64,000 bases of DNA from Cololabis saira. Taxonomy: Eukaryota; Chordata; Actinopteri; Beloniformes; Belonidae. The notes beneath the pieces were generated by a model. It searched no databases. It had not been told where the DNA came from and saw nothing but the letters and a program-made list of their open reading frames with translations. Where the stretch lies: assembly GCF_033807715.1 (NCBI RefSeq), contig NC_084601.1, positions 20,416,129 through 20,480,128 of the forward strand. Direction: 5' to 3'. Below, one piece after another: positions 17,240 to 28,960 of this stretch (position 1 is its first letter; the number at the start of each line of letters is the position of its first letter). Both the position numbers and the translations under genes were made by a program.

Positions 17240-17836
17240 AAGGAGAAGAGGAGGAGAGAAGGTGTGTGTAGGTGCATGTGTAAGTGTGTAAATCAAGGAA
17301 AGGCATCTTTGCGTCTGCATCAACTCTCATCAGCTTAATGCAGGAGAGCAAAGCGGAGGAAGGTATCTTTTCCCCCCACAAATGTGTATTTGTGTCACTA
17401 TCTGCAGTGCATCTCCTTCATGACTGATGACATGCAATGTGTGTCCAGCTGGCGGTGTATGATCATTTCTCCCCAGTGCCGGAATCAACACTAAACAAAG
17501 ATCAATACCAACAGTGAAGCAAGTATGTCTGCCTAACATCAAAGTGGCTCCTTCCAGGACCCCTTGTGGCAGTGGAAGTCAGTTTCTAGAGCAACACAAC
17601 TCAGTCATACTAATAGCGTCTTTATCCTGACGTGAACATCTGTCGACCTCGAGGGGGTCGGTGAACAAGGTCGTTACATTAGAAGTTCCAGTGAAATCCG
17701 CCCGGAAGTCAGTGACTCTCTTATAGGTCCTGTAGGTTTGTTTGTTTTTTTCTTTTAATTCTCTTGGTCTTCAGCACTTTGGCCAACTGTGGTGTTTTTT
17801 AAAGTTCTTTATGATAATAAAAATGAGATGAGCTGA
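17240..17836. other. Non-coding DNA, nothing recognised
   Basis: No supported feature seen between the candidate exon and the MITE-like repeat. Confidence 0.4.
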
Positions 17837-18300
17837 GAGAGGTAGTTTCCACTAGTATGTACTCAGCTCGGCTCGACTCTAGGCTTTTCCACTAGGTGAT
17901 AGTACCGGTTAATACCACCTTTTTTCGCACCTGTAGGGCTAAACATGCAACATCACTAAGCTGCAGGACACTGATTGGACAAAGAGTAACGTCTCTGATG
18001 AGTCTTGAGAGCAACTCCTTCACACCCATATTTTAAAACCCGGCAACAGCAATCCCGACGTTTACTTTAAAATTAAACCTTGTTTTCAGTGAAAAATGAC
18101 AAATAAACCTCCTCTGTGGTTCAACAAGGAGGTCAGCACATTTCTGTGTCTCGCCAGTGACAGCATCCAGGGGGGCTCGATGGGGCAAGAATGAGGCCCC
18201 ACCCACATTGAGGTGGCACTGACCTGTAATGGAAAATGACTGAGACCGAGGCGAGTAGAGTCAAGGCGAGTAGAGTCGACGCCAAAACTATGATGTAAAG
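17837..18300. mobile_element. MITE-like repeat with inverted GAGTC/GACTC ends
   Basis: The left part reads GCTCGGCTCGACTCTA after a TTTCCACTAG motif. The right part has two copies of GCGAGTAGAGTC, so the ends are inverted relative to each other. 'TTTCCACTA...ACTCGACTC' repeats are common non-autonomous DNA transposons in teleosts. Exact ends and target duplication are not resolved. Confidence 0.4.
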
Positions 18301-18369
18301 GAGTATAACAAGAGAAGACTGAACAGACATTTCATATGTTTGATGTTGGCTCTTTTGTCATGGCCGTTG

Positions 18370-18760
18370 ACATGCATAGAAAGATTCACAGCCATATCTA
18401 TCGGCGGTGCAACTGGAGCAGCTGCACCACCAGGGCCCAGATGCGGTCAGGGGCCCATGAAGGAGAGAAAAGAAAAAAAAAGTTTTTGTGAATGGAATAG
18501 ATGACAAAAATAGCATAGCATCATGTTTAGCATGCCCAAACAAAAAAGCGGCGCACAAAAGAGAAAAGGAAAAAAAAGATCCGGGATGATGTTAAAGCAG
18601 AACTGACAAAATTAGATATGTTTTTTACTGCAACCGAGGAAAAAGCTAGCGTCCTGCTGGGGCATGGCTTACCAGCTACCTCCATAAATGAAAGGGCATT
18701 GACCCGACAACTGGAGGGCCAGGGGGAGACTTCCCCTGACTGGATTGCTTAAATTAAGGT
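18370..18760 (+). pseudogene. Fragment of a hAT/ZMYM-type transposase N-terminus
   Basis: From the ATG at 18532 the frame reads MPKQKSGAQKRKGKKRSG. In the neighbouring frame it continues IRDDVKAELTKLDMFFTATE, so one frameshift in an A-run separates them. This Lys/Arg-rich start followed by a 'DMFF' motif resembles the N-terminus of hAT-family or ZMYM-type transposase-derived proteins. The upstream stretch rich in GGGCCC also fits that family. Only the start survives; the catalytic hAT domain is absent. The assignment rests on recollection. Confidence 0.4.
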
Positions 18761-20315
18761 GGCCAGTGGCATCCAAACAAAACACTAATGGAAAAAAAGG
18801 TGGTAAAAATAAACTGTACTCGTACTGTACCGATACTACTGATCCTCTAGTGGTGATAATACTGTGTAGAAAAAGCTTCACCTTTTGTTTTAACGTTGCA
18901 CAGAGCCATGTTGTACTTGTACTGCATGGTGCCATGCTGCAAATTGGCAGAACAAGCAGGTCTGGAAGCTGGATGGAGCATGCCCACCTTATTTCAGCAG
19001 GCTTAGTTTATGCTAACCTAATATTACTTTTTGTATAGCACAAGCTCCCTTCTGTTCAGCTAAGACCCTCCCAGGACCACCCACAGCCAGTCTCAGTGAT
19101 CTGTCGGTACAAGTAACAGCACGACAAAATGTGTGCTCTTTTAAACATGAATGCTCCGTTAGGTTTTTATTCACAGAAGTTATGCCCCTAATTATACCAA
19201 AATGTGTTACTTTATAATTTTACCTGATGTAGTGCAAACAAATTCACACTTTGTAGCTAGCTATGAAGATCAAAAGAGGATGTTTTTATTTTATTTTTTT
19301 TAAGCAGGCTGTAAATGTTTATTTCATCTGAAAACTTAGACCTTTTACCAGGAGGGTCAATGGAAACTGACTCGCTTTTGGAGTCAACCCCTAGAAGTCA
19401 GTAGAGGAACTTCAGACAATAATGTAAACTTTAACACAAGGGCCTGTAGAGACTGTTGCTACTTTTAGCATAGACCAAATTTATTCAATGTATATAGATC
19501 ATTTACTTTATAGTAAATTTTAATCTTTTGTTTCGTCTCTTGGTGTGGAAACGTTAGTCCACAAGAAAAACTAATCTCTCCAATATGAAAATAGCCATAA
19601 GATTATTGACATTCAGCTCTACTTGTCAGATTTTTATTTTATTTCTATTTAAGCTATATTTTACCAGGTTTGAGAACAAATTCTTATTTGCAAACAAGGC
19701 CTGGTATATCTGGTCTGGATATCTGATAGATTAATACTGAGAAAGGCAAGGCCAATTCCATCCAGCGGTTACTATCCTCTGTCAGAGATACAGGGTACCC
19801 AGGGCAAAGTGCAATATCCTATTTTTCTTTGCTCTGGGTGCAGTTAAAGCATTTAATCAGAAATAAGTCTTGACAGCCCTTTTAGTAGCACCGTAGCAGT
19901 TTATTTATTTATTTATTGTATATTTACTCATTTATCAGGTTTTACTTCTGTGTTGTACTATAGTTACACGTTCAACACTCAAAAATAATCACCCTAAGCC
20001 GATAAAACCAGACGTATCATATTTGATACATGAGTTTCCAAGACCCCTGCACCACCCTGATACTAAAAAAAAAAAAAAAAAATAGTTGTGTATACGAATA
20101 GGAATTCAAACAGTTATAAAAAAAATTGAATTAAAAAAGCCAATGTATTCATAATACAAACAAATTATTATTTAGAAACTGTTAAACTGAAAATTGGGGA
20201 CGTTTTTAATTTCAGTACATTCAGACTCAGAAAACTTTATTGTCTACTACACGAGCAGTGTAAATTTGTCTTTAATGTAACTTCAAGATGGCAGCGCAGT
20301 AGGTGGTGGTTAGCA
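18761..20315. other. AT-rich non-coding DNA
   Basis: No gene seen. A piece near 19650-19715 (TTTACCAGG, then AACAAATTCTTATTTGCAA) looks like a remnant of a common teleost repeat. A TTTA run lies near 19901-19920. Confidence 0.4.
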
Positions 20316-21815
20316 CTTGGTGCCAGAGGAGTTTCTAGCCTGTTTTTGGGGTTGCTGCAGCACCCCTAAATTAAACCCCAGCACCCCTTAAATTTAAGAG
20401 ACTTTTATTTGTTGCTTTATGTCCATGTTTATTAAAATGACGAAATGTCAAAACCATATATAGTTTATGGTGTATGGTTGTTTATCAACAAAAGTACAGC
20501 AGAACCACCATGCTTTGAAAATGGTTTGATGCCTCCCACTGTCCCGCACCTGAGCGTTTCAGAGAGCGTTAGCAGTTCCAGAGTGTTAGGTGTAAGTTAG
20601 CTGGCCTAAAGCAGGATATGTGACATATTTCTTTACTTCTACCACTAAATACCAACTCATTATTATCATCACCAGTCCTTATTTCTGCTGCATTTAATCG
20701 TAGATCACTGTTTACGTTGTTAGGTAGGAGTTAGCTGACGTTTTTTCTTGCTCGTAAATGTTACAGGTGGTCAGTCAACCACTTCCTCTGTTTGTATGAT
20801 TAACTGATGAGCTAACCGACTGAATGCCCATTAACGTTATATACTATCCTACTGTGTGTGTGTTTGTGGAAAGACACAGACAGACAGAAAGCCTTATCAT
20901 GGACATACGGATGTTTTTTAGAAAAAAAAAGAGCCAGGTTCACGTAAGAGAGTTCAGTTAGAATTATGTTGTAATTTGGATCAATTTATATAATTTATAA
21001 GATCTAAAAAACATTGATTGGTTGTTATTTTATATTTGTTTGACAGTACAAAGAGAGAGGACTTCATTAGTATTTTATTATAATTCTTTTATATTTATGT
21101 TATTTTTCATCTAGTTGAATACCATATATTTTTGCATGATTGTCAGTGCAAAGAGGGAGAGATGAAAGAGGGCAAGGAGGGAAGACTCAGGAAGAACCAG
21201 GAAAGAAAACAGACAGAAACTGTTAAGCTGAGAAATAAAAACATTCAATTCACAATTAATTGATCATACACATCATGGACATAAACCTCAACGTACGAGA
21301 AAACAAAAATAAAAAGTATGACGCTACATTTAAGCTTGGAGTTGTAAAATATATAAATTCCTCGTCTACCAATTGTTTAAATATCGGAACACAGCCTACG
21401 CTTTGCAATATTTGTATGTACAGATATGTTTACCTTAAAGGTATAAGGTAAACATACTTTAGTACTTTTGTACTAAAAATATGTTGGACTGTAACTGTCA
21501 TCACAACAATGTCCTGGTGCAGCTCTGTGTAAAAACAAAGGCAGTAAATAACTGCCTGGTTCTTTAAAAGTTGATTTTGGTCATTCAAAGCCCAGGCATT
21601 TAATTGGTGAAATACGATTTCTATTTATTTTATGGTTACAATCCATTCCTCTTTCGCATTGGCTCGGCATTTTAAAAACTTTTTTTTTTAGAGTTATTGG
21701 TTGCTCAGTGTTTTCTCTACTCAAAATGTTTTATACTTTTCCTTCACAAATGTGGGAATGATGATCTGAGCGCTCTGGGTGCTCAGCACCGTTAAAGCTC
21801 TGATCCTAGAATCGT
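20316..21815. repeat. Possible DNA-transposon-type repeat with GGTGCTGNAGCACC ends
   Basis: The left end has TTGCTGCAGCACCCC, and the right end has GGTGCTCAGCACC plus TCCTAGAATCGTCCC, which is partly the reverse complement of the left TTTCTAGCC region. The interior is AT-rich and non-coding. Boundaries are approximate. Confidence 0.3.
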
Positions 21816-22395
21816 CCCTTCTTGGCGCGTTTCCACTAGCGGGAGTTCCGGGTAGATTTTCTGGGGCCAGGCCGTTTGGCGTGTTTCAGGGACCAGGAAC
21901 AGAACTGTAATGTGGCAAGAAATTACGTACAGTGAACTTAAATCTTGTGACTACAAATCATTTAAGCATTTTGACCGGAGACATTTTACTATGATGCAGT
22001 TGGAAATTACATGAAAAAAACGATAATGGACCGACGAGTCGGTTTAGCTCTTGATGTCATATTACACCAATATCAACGTCCGACAGGACATTTCTTTTAA
22101 TCTCTATTGCTACGACCTTGGTGTATGTTTAAAAACAAAGCAAGTAGCATTAGTTGTTAATGTTTTTTTTCTTCTTTTCATTCTTCTGCTGGTCGTTTGG
22201 AAACTTTAAAAAATACGCATGACTGCCTCCTGGTGGTCCGTGGGGCTATTTTTTCAGTCAAAGGTTCTTGTGTGGCGCTAGTGGAAACATGCAGGCTGAA
22301 GGGGCCGAGGAGACGGTCAGCCCCATAGAGGTTCCTGTCCAGCAGATCTACCCCGAACTTCTGCTAGTGGAAACGCGCCTACGGCAAGAAGGTTC
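21816..22395. mobile_element. MITE with long imperfect terminal inverted repeats
   Basis: The left end carries GGCGCGTTTCCACTAGC (from about 21824), and the right end carries its inverted form GCTAGTGGAAACGCGCC (22363-22379). The match extends inward through GGGTAGAT / ATCTACCCC and outward through CCTTCTT / AAGAAGG. The TIR is therefore roughly 45-55 bp with mismatches. The interior has no transposase frame. An internal CGCTAGTGGAAAC copy lies near 22277. The superfamily is not certain. Confidence 0.6.
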
Positions 22396-22407
22396 CCGGG
22401 CCAGGGG

Positions 22408-23100
22408 GGGCACGGTGGCGCAGCTGGTAGTGCAGCCGTTTCACAGCAAGAAGGTCCTGGATTCAATTCCCGCCGGGGACGCTGTGGGCGCTGAAGTGCG
22501 TGTTAGTTCCCCCATGACTTCAGCGCCCACACCCTGGGTGGGGTTGGTGAAAGGGAGGAGTTTGCATGTTCTCCCCGTGTTCCCTTGGTAGTTTATGTGA
22601 TCTACACACAAACTCACAAAAACATACAACAGTCCTGGGCTATACATGCCCCCTCTGGCCAGCCGTGGCGCCAGATGGGGTGGGAGGGATCTGGTCAGAA
22701 TAACGTGATCCTTCCACGCGCTACGTCCAGCCAGAGAAGCGGCCTGCTCACTCCTCAGGATAAGAAGGAGACCTGAGCTCAGTGCGGGGCCCTCTCGGGG
22801 TTGGCAGAGGATGGCAATGCCCAGGAAGGAGCACAGGGTGGTAAAAATGGGAAAAAATTGGGGATTCAAAATATTTAAAAAATATTTTAAAAAAAATACT
22901 CTATGTAGAGTTTGCATGTTCTCCTTTTTATTCGCGAGGGTTTTCTCCAGGCACTCCGTCTTCCTCCCACAGTCCAAAGGCATGTATGTTAGGTTGATTG
23001 GACAGCAGCAGCAATCTGTGCATATATAGTTGTTTGTCTATAAATCCTGTCCTGTCCTGTAATGAGCTGGGATTGGTTCCAGTTAATGATATTAATGGCA
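22408..23100 (+). repeat. tRNA-like SINE-type teleost repeat, rearranged
   Basis: The head reads GGCACGGTGGCGCAGCTGG, with an A-box-like TGGCGCAGCTGG, followed by GGTCCTGGATTCAATTCC, which resembles a B box. The familiar teleost repeat body follows (GAGTTTGCATGTTCTCCCCG). That body motif appears twice (22557 and 22908) with about 330 bp of other sequence between, so the element is interrupted or partly duplicated. The right part holds the usual 'CCTCCCACAGTCCAAAG' segment near 22965. A degenerate relative lies at 48850-48950. Confidence 0.5.
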
Positions 23101-23550
23101 GCTGAACAAAATTATTATTTTCAATTAGTTCTCCTTGCTTCATGATGAGGGCCCGAGGCCAAGCTGAAATGAACTATGCAGTGGATGTGGAGGGTTATCT
23201 ATGATAGTGGAGGTTTTTTTTGTGTGTGTTTGACGGCATGAATGTGGAGATCTAAGATCTTAAAATGAAGATGTGTGCTGAATGTTATTTTGCTTGCATG
23301 TCTTGTGAATCGTGACAATTCCCGAATTGTCTTTCACATAGAGGAAGGTGTACCAAGATGAAATAATGTAAGTGAGAAGCAAGCTCTTAAGCAATGATTC
23401 GGTCATCAAGGCAGGCAGGGTGGAGAGGTTGATGGGACACAACTGTGACCCATCACCTGAGTGATTGCTGCTCCTCTGCCCTGCCACACACCCCCATCGC
23501 CAACCGCAGACCGGGGTCCATCCGGCCGAGCCTTTTTTTTTTTTTTATGA
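23101..23550. other. Non-coding DNA, nothing recognised
   Basis: No gene or repeat family identified; a T-run lies at 23533-23546. Confidence 0.4.
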
Positions 23551-23562
23551 GGATAACTCTCC

Positions 23563-24833
23563 GCTTTCACATAGAGGGCGCACAGCGGCAGCTGCCGCCG
23601 GCTTTCCCTTTCATTGTGTATGTGCTGCCGCCGCACAAGGGCGCAAGGCGCGCAAGAGGGCGCATACCACCGAGTTTGCGTGGCGGCAAAGGGCGCAAGA
23701 GGGCACACGCCGCCGAGCTGCCGTGGCGGCAGAGCGCGCAAGAGGCCGCAACAGGGCGCAGGCTGCCGCTGCGAATTGAAATTTTTTTTATTTTCACCGT
23801 GTGCCCTGTGACGACATCTCGGCGGTGTCCAATAGGAGAGAAGGTGGTGGAGGGTGAAAAAATAGATCAGAGACGATCAACATGGAAGAAAGAATGATCT
23901 TGGCTGTGAGTCTGTGTGAGGAGCTGTGGGATGCGAGACTGCAGGCCTAACGGGACATCAATAAAAAGGGACAAAAGTGGAGAGAAATCTCCCAGAATTT
24001 GGACATACAGTACTTGGTGTGTTTAAAAGTAATAGAAATGTGATATTCTTTTGCTCTTTACAATCAAATTTTAATTTAGAATAAAATATAGCATTTCCAT
24101 GCCTCATATCAGGATCAATTGAATCATTTATCAATATATGGTTATGAAAAGACCACGTGTCAATACTTTTGTAAACTGAAGTACTACATGTCCACTCAGT
24201 ATAAAAATCTAGATGAATGACATGAGCTAAAAAAACAACATATTTCAGAAAGGTTTTTTAATAAAATATGTTTTTAACTATTTATAGTGGATGAGAAAAA
24301 ATTGAAGAACTTGAGGGAGAAATATATAAAGGAGAGGAAGGGAGGCCAGGCCTTCAGCTGCAGTGATGAAGCCTGAAGTTGGTTGTGATCCTGCTGAGGC
24401 TCCAACTCTCCCCAACAGGCTGTCAAACTGCTCCCTGTTCAGCCTGAAGGACCTGGAAGCTCATCATGAAGCTGTAGTTCCCGAGCCTGTATTCCCCCAA
24501 ATCCTGTCTTCATGAGGATTTCATGGACCCAGACCCTCCTTGCTGCTGCTGCTCGTCTCCTCCTCCTCAGAAGAACTAAAGCCAGGGCTTTTCTTTGAAG
24601 CAGGGACAGATGCATTTTGCAAACCGAGCTGTAGGCTACTGTACGTCCAAACGAGTGGGAAAACGGCGCCAGACCGGCAAAACTTTTTCGGTCGCCAAGC
24701 AACTTGCAACAAATATGTACACGATGCGCGCGCTGCTCTGCGCCCTGCTCTGCGCCAAGTCTGCGCCCACTCGCCGCCGACTCTGCGCCCACCTTGCGCC
24801 GAGTCTGCGCCCAACCGCATTCTATGTGAAAGC
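23563..24833 (+). mobile_element. PIF/Harbinger-like element with subterminal GGGCGCA arrays
   Basis: Thirteen-base perfect inverted repeats GCTTTCACATAGA (23563-23575) and TCTATGTGAAAGC (24821-24833) mark the ends. The outer bases are partly degenerate, with TAA at 23554-23556 and TTAA at 24837-24840 as possible target duplications. Inside each end there is an array of GGGCGCA: five copies on the left, and at least four as TGCGCCC on the right. The middle encodes a broken MADF/Myb-like protein (see 23881-24345), the second protein typical of Harbinger elements. The nuclease-type transposase is missing, so the copy is non-autonomous. Confidence 0.55.
23881..24345 (+). pseudogene. MADF/Myb-like accessory protein remnant of Harbinger element
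   Basis: The first part from ATG 23881 reads MEERMILAVSLCEELWDARL, then an in-frame TAA, then RDINKKGQKWREISQNLDI. A second part after an apparent acceptor (CTATTTATAG near 24288) reads VDEKKLKNLREKYIKERKGG. Charged start, W-(x)n-W spacing and 'KKLKNLRxxYxKE' are the pattern of MADF/SANT-like domains in PIF/Harbinger accessory proteins. An AT-rich intron of about 280 bp is inferred between the parts. The internal stop shows it is dead. Confidence 0.5.
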
Positions 24834-24840
24834 CCCTTAA

Positions 24841-25255
24841 CCCTCCGTATGTCCTCCTGTGAGACTTCTCTTCAAAACAAAGAAAAAGAAGACCTCAACT
24901 TTGAAGAATATGGACAAAAACATCTTAAGTTTTGGATAAATGATTCTATTCTAAGCAAATCTGGGGGCAATGGAAACATGACTACTTATACCCAACTCCA
25001 ACCTGTCTTCAAACGATACAACTGGACTCCAACCAAATCTAAAGGTGTCAAACTCTGAAATGTTACGGACATTCACCAATCTTTGTTGTGTAGCCCAGGG
25101 TAAGAACTGCGGTTTTGCAACAGAGCACGATGTTCCAGCAAGCTCAGGAGTACCACGTTAAAAAAACAACATTAAAGTGACTTTATTTTTTCTTTCTTTT
25201 TTTATTATCTTTTTTTTTCAAATACCGCTCAAATTCTGGAACAGCAATGCTAATT
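24841..25255. other. Non-coding DNA, nothing recognised
   Basis: Short spacer between two repeats with no supported gene. T-rich runs lie near 25180-25220. Confidence 0.4.
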
Positions 25256-25311
25256 AGGGCCCGAGCACCTTCAGTGCGAAGGCCCTATTGTATCTGTAGG
25301 AATTTTTCTTT

Positions 25312-25430
<119 letters not shown>

Positions 25431-25760
25431 TGACGAAAGGAGGGCCTTTTTGGCCCCCTAAACGTGCCCAAAAAGTCACCAAATTTTGCATGCAAGTCAG
25501 GCCTGGCGAAAAATGTTATATTTAATGGTTTACATTAATGGGCGTGTCAAAATGGCTCAACAGCGCCCCCCGGAAAACTTTGTGCCTCAAGCCCCACAAT
25601 ACGGTTTGACGTACATGCACAAAAATCGCTACACACCTGTATCAGTACACAACTTAAAGAAAAGTCTCTTGGCGACATGGCCGAAACCGAACAGGAAGTC
25701 AGCCATTTTGAATTAATCGTGTCACTTTGGCGCAATTTATGCCATTCCTTCGGCAGTTAA

Positions 25761-27300
25761 TACGGCCCGAACCGTAACGTGCCCCCAAGTGTGTTATACA
25801 TCAAAACGTGCGTCTACATCCTGCGACAACACGCATTACTTTTCTCTTTCAAAAGCGTTACCGTGGCGACGCTAGACGCCAAAAAGCGCGCCCACCCTTC
25901 ATCTGGTTGGTTCAGACAGAAAAAACTTTGTGCCTCAAGCCCCATAATACGGTTTGACGTACATGAACGAAAATCGGTACACACTTGTATCATGTCGCAA
26001 CTTAAAGAAAAGTCTCTTGGCGCCATGGCCGAAACCCAACAGGAAGTCGGCCATTTTGAACATTCTGAATTAATCGCGTAATTTTGGAGCAATATATGCC
26101 ATTCCTTCGAGAATTAATACGGCCCGAACCGTAACGTGTACCCAGGTGTGTTATACATCAAAATGTGCGTCTCCATCCTGCGACTACGCGCATTACTTTT
26201 TCTCTTTCAAAAGTGTTACCGTGGCGACACTAGACGCCAAAAAGCGCGCCCCCCTTCATCTGATTGGTCCATATTTGATAGTTCCCCAAAAGTCACCAAA
26301 TTTTGCATGCAAGCCAGGCCTGGCGATAAATTTGATATTTCATGGTTTGTATTAATGGGCGTGGCAAAATGGCTCAACAGCGCCCCCCGGAAAACTTTGT
26401 GCCTCAAGCCCCACAACACGGTTCGACGTACATGCACGAAAATCGGTACACACTTGTATCATGTCGCAACTTAAAGAAAAGTCTCTTGGCGCCATGGCCG
26501 AAACCCAACAGGAAGTCGGCCATTTTGAACATTCTGAATTAATCGCGTAATTTTGGAGCAATATATGCCATTCCTTCGAGAATTAATACGGCCCGAACCG
26601 TAACGTGTACCCAGGTGTGTTATACATCAAAATGTGCGTCTCCATCCTGCGACTACGCGCATTACTTTTCTCTTTCAAAAGTGTTACTGTGGCGACACTA
26701 GACGCCAAAAAGCGCGCCCCCCTTCATCTGATTGGTCCATATTTGATAGTTCCCCAAAAGTCACCAAATTTTGCATGCAAGCCAGGCCTGGCGATAAATT
26801 TGATATTTCATGGTTTGTATTAATGGGCGTGGCAAAATGGCTCAACAGCGCCCCCCGGAAAACTTTGTGCCTCAAGCCCCACAACACGGTTCGACGTACA
26901 TGCACGAAAATCGGTACACACCTGTATCATGTCGCAACTTAAAGAAAAGTCTCTTGGCGCCATGGCCAAAACCGAACAGGAAGTCGGCCATTTTGAATTA
27001 ATTGTGTAATTTTGGTGCAATTTATGCCATTCCTTCGGCAGTTAATTCAGCCCGAACCGTAACGTGCACCCAGGAGTGTTATACATCAAAATGTGCGTCT
27101 TCATCTTGCGACTACGCGCATTACTTTTCTCAGTCAAAAGTGTTACCGTGGCGACGCTAGACGCCAAAAAGCGTGCCCCCCTTCATCTGATTGGTCCATA
27201 TTTGATAGTTCTCCAAAAGTCACCAAATTTTGCATGCAAGCCAGGCCTGGCGATAAATTAGATATTTCATGGTTTGCATTAATGGGCGTGGCCTAACGGC
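25761..27300. repeat. Tandem array of about 460-469-bp units
   Basis: The marker TACGGCCCGAACCGTAACGTG, or a close variant, occurs at 25761, 26118, 26587 and 27046. Spacing is therefore 357, 469 and 459 bp. The units at 26118-26586 and 26587-27045 are nearly identical base for base, apart from a 9-bp CATTCTGAA-type insertion and a few substitutions. The first unit carries an internal deletion of about 110 bp. Confidence 0.85.
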
Positions 27301-27488
27301 TCAACAGCGCCCCCTAGAATACTTTTCTCTGCCATAACTTTTGAAAGGTTTGACATAAAGAGTCGTGGGTGGTGTCATGGGACTCGGTATTGAGTCCTTA
27401 ACCATAATTGGTGAAAATTAGCCCCGCCCCTTCTTCGGATTGGTTGTCCCGATTTTCTGCTATAACTTTTGAATGGTTTGACATAGAG

Positions 27489-27712
27489 CAGTGTTTCTCA
27501 ATCCTGGTCCTCGAGTACCACTGTCCTGCATGTTTTAGATGCTACCCTGCTTCAGCACACCGTGATAAAAGTACGTGTGTCATCAACAGAACTGTGCAGA
27601 CCTTGGTGACAAGCTAATTAGGACCTTTAATTAGAATCAGGTGTGTTGGTGCAGGGAAACATCTAAAACATGCAGGACAGTGGTACTCGAGGACCAGGAT
27701 TGAGAAGCACTG
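27489..27712. mobile_element. Palindromic hAT-type MITE with 8-bp target duplication
   Basis: The 224-bp element begins CAGTGTTTCTCAATCCTGG and ends with its near-complement CCAGGATTGAGAAGCACTG. The TIR runs through CATGTTTTAGATG / CATCTAAAACATG (about 55 bp). It is flanked by perfect 8-bp duplications ACATAGAG at 27481-27488 and 27713-27720, the signature of hAT transposition. It lies inside the composite repeat and is therefore younger than it. A related copy lies at 47633-47846. Confidence 0.9.
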
Positions 27713-27932
27713 ACATAGAGAGTCGTGGGTGGTATCATCAGATTCTGTATGGAGTCCTTGACCTTCATTGGCCTGAATTAGCCCCGCCCCTTCTTCTGAT
27801 TGGTTGTCCCTTTTTTCTGCTATATCTTTTGAATGGTTTGACATAGGAAGTCGTGGGTGGTGTCATTTCTGATATGCTTATGGGGGCGGTGGCCGTGAGT
27901 GCGAGGGCCCGTTCATCGCTGCTTGCAGCTTT

Positions 27933-28404
27933 AATTCAACTTTAAATTCACTAAGGACAAAATGGATAGAAATATAATAAAAACACGACATGAATCTTTT
28001 CACTTATAATTTCTATCTCATTAGTTAATGAATCAATGCATTGCATTGATCAGTGTCTAATTAGTGGGAGCTGCATTGATTAGTGTAGACTCAAACACAC
28101 TTATTTGATTCATATCTTATTTATTTCCACATATGAGTGAGGCCTGAAGACAATCTGAGAACAACCAAATCCATCTGCTTTTTAGCCACTCACAAGTCCA
28201 CCGCTCATATCTGGTATGTCCCACACTGGAGGAATTCAGACAGTGAGGGTGAAATATTCACCTTCATTGTCTTAATCTATTCTAGAGTTCGCTTCACATC
28301 AACTACATGAAACCGAGGGCTTCTTTAACTCACGCCTAGATGTACTGTATATACTCTCACCACTTTATTAGGTATACCAGATGTACCAAGTGGTCGTCAG
28401 TGTT
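27933..28404. other. Non-coding DNA, nothing recognised
   Basis: AT-rich spacer; a small internal repeat CATTGATCAGTGT / CATTGATTAGTGT lies near 28043-28087. Confidence 0.4.
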
Positions 28405-28960
28405 TAATCTAGGGATGTCCTGATCAATGTTTTTTGGCCCTGACCTGATTCCAAGTTATTTGATTTTGAGTATCTGCCGATACCGAGTCCCGATCCGATA
28501 CTTTTGTTACACATAAAAAATAAAAAATGAACAAATGCAAAAGCCCTCGTGCACGCAAAGCCTGTAGTGTTTTTCTGAACGCTCAGCTCAGGAAGACGAC
28601 ACAGACGCTTCGTTCGGTTTTCAATCACCGTTGTAACTTAATTTTTATTTATCTACCTCCGCTGTAACGCTGCTGTGCGAATGTGCAGATCACCACAAAC
28701 AAACAACTTTATTGATCTCACTTTACGTCACACGGATCACACTCCGCACCCCCACCTCACCCATAGCTTTCTTCATATTAGCAGCGTTGTTTCGCAAAAT
28801 TAGGTGGACCCGTTGTTTGTTGATACGCCAGTTGTTTAGCATTTTTTTCCATAGTCTGTTTGATGCACTGATTAAAATAATGAAAATACAGTATATATCC
28901 GACCCCCGATCGGGATGCAACGTCCGATATACCAACATATTGTTGGTACATCTACAGCAT
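28405..28960. mobile_element. MITE-like repeat with 'GATGTCC...CCGATCGGGATG' ends
   Basis: The left part reads GGGATGTCCTGATCA, then TATCTGCCGATACCGAGTCCC and GATCCGATAC. The right part reads CGACCCCCGATCGGGATG. Ends of this type are known from teleost non-autonomous DNA transposons. The termini are degenerate and no clear target duplication is seen. Confidence 0.4.

Noticed and set aside
22408..22480. tRNA gene from A-box and B-box-like motifs
   Set aside because: No cloverleaf can be formed, and the sequence continues into a known SINE-type repeat body; a tRNA-derived head is more likely.
23445..23897. Arg/Ala-rich frames of up to 150 residues
   Set aside because: Frames created by the GGGCGCA array of the Harbinger-like element, not a protein gene.
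25761..27300. Regularly spaced repeats resembling an array
   Set aside because: Units of about 465 bp without short spacers in a vertebrate genome are a tandem duplication, not CRISPR.
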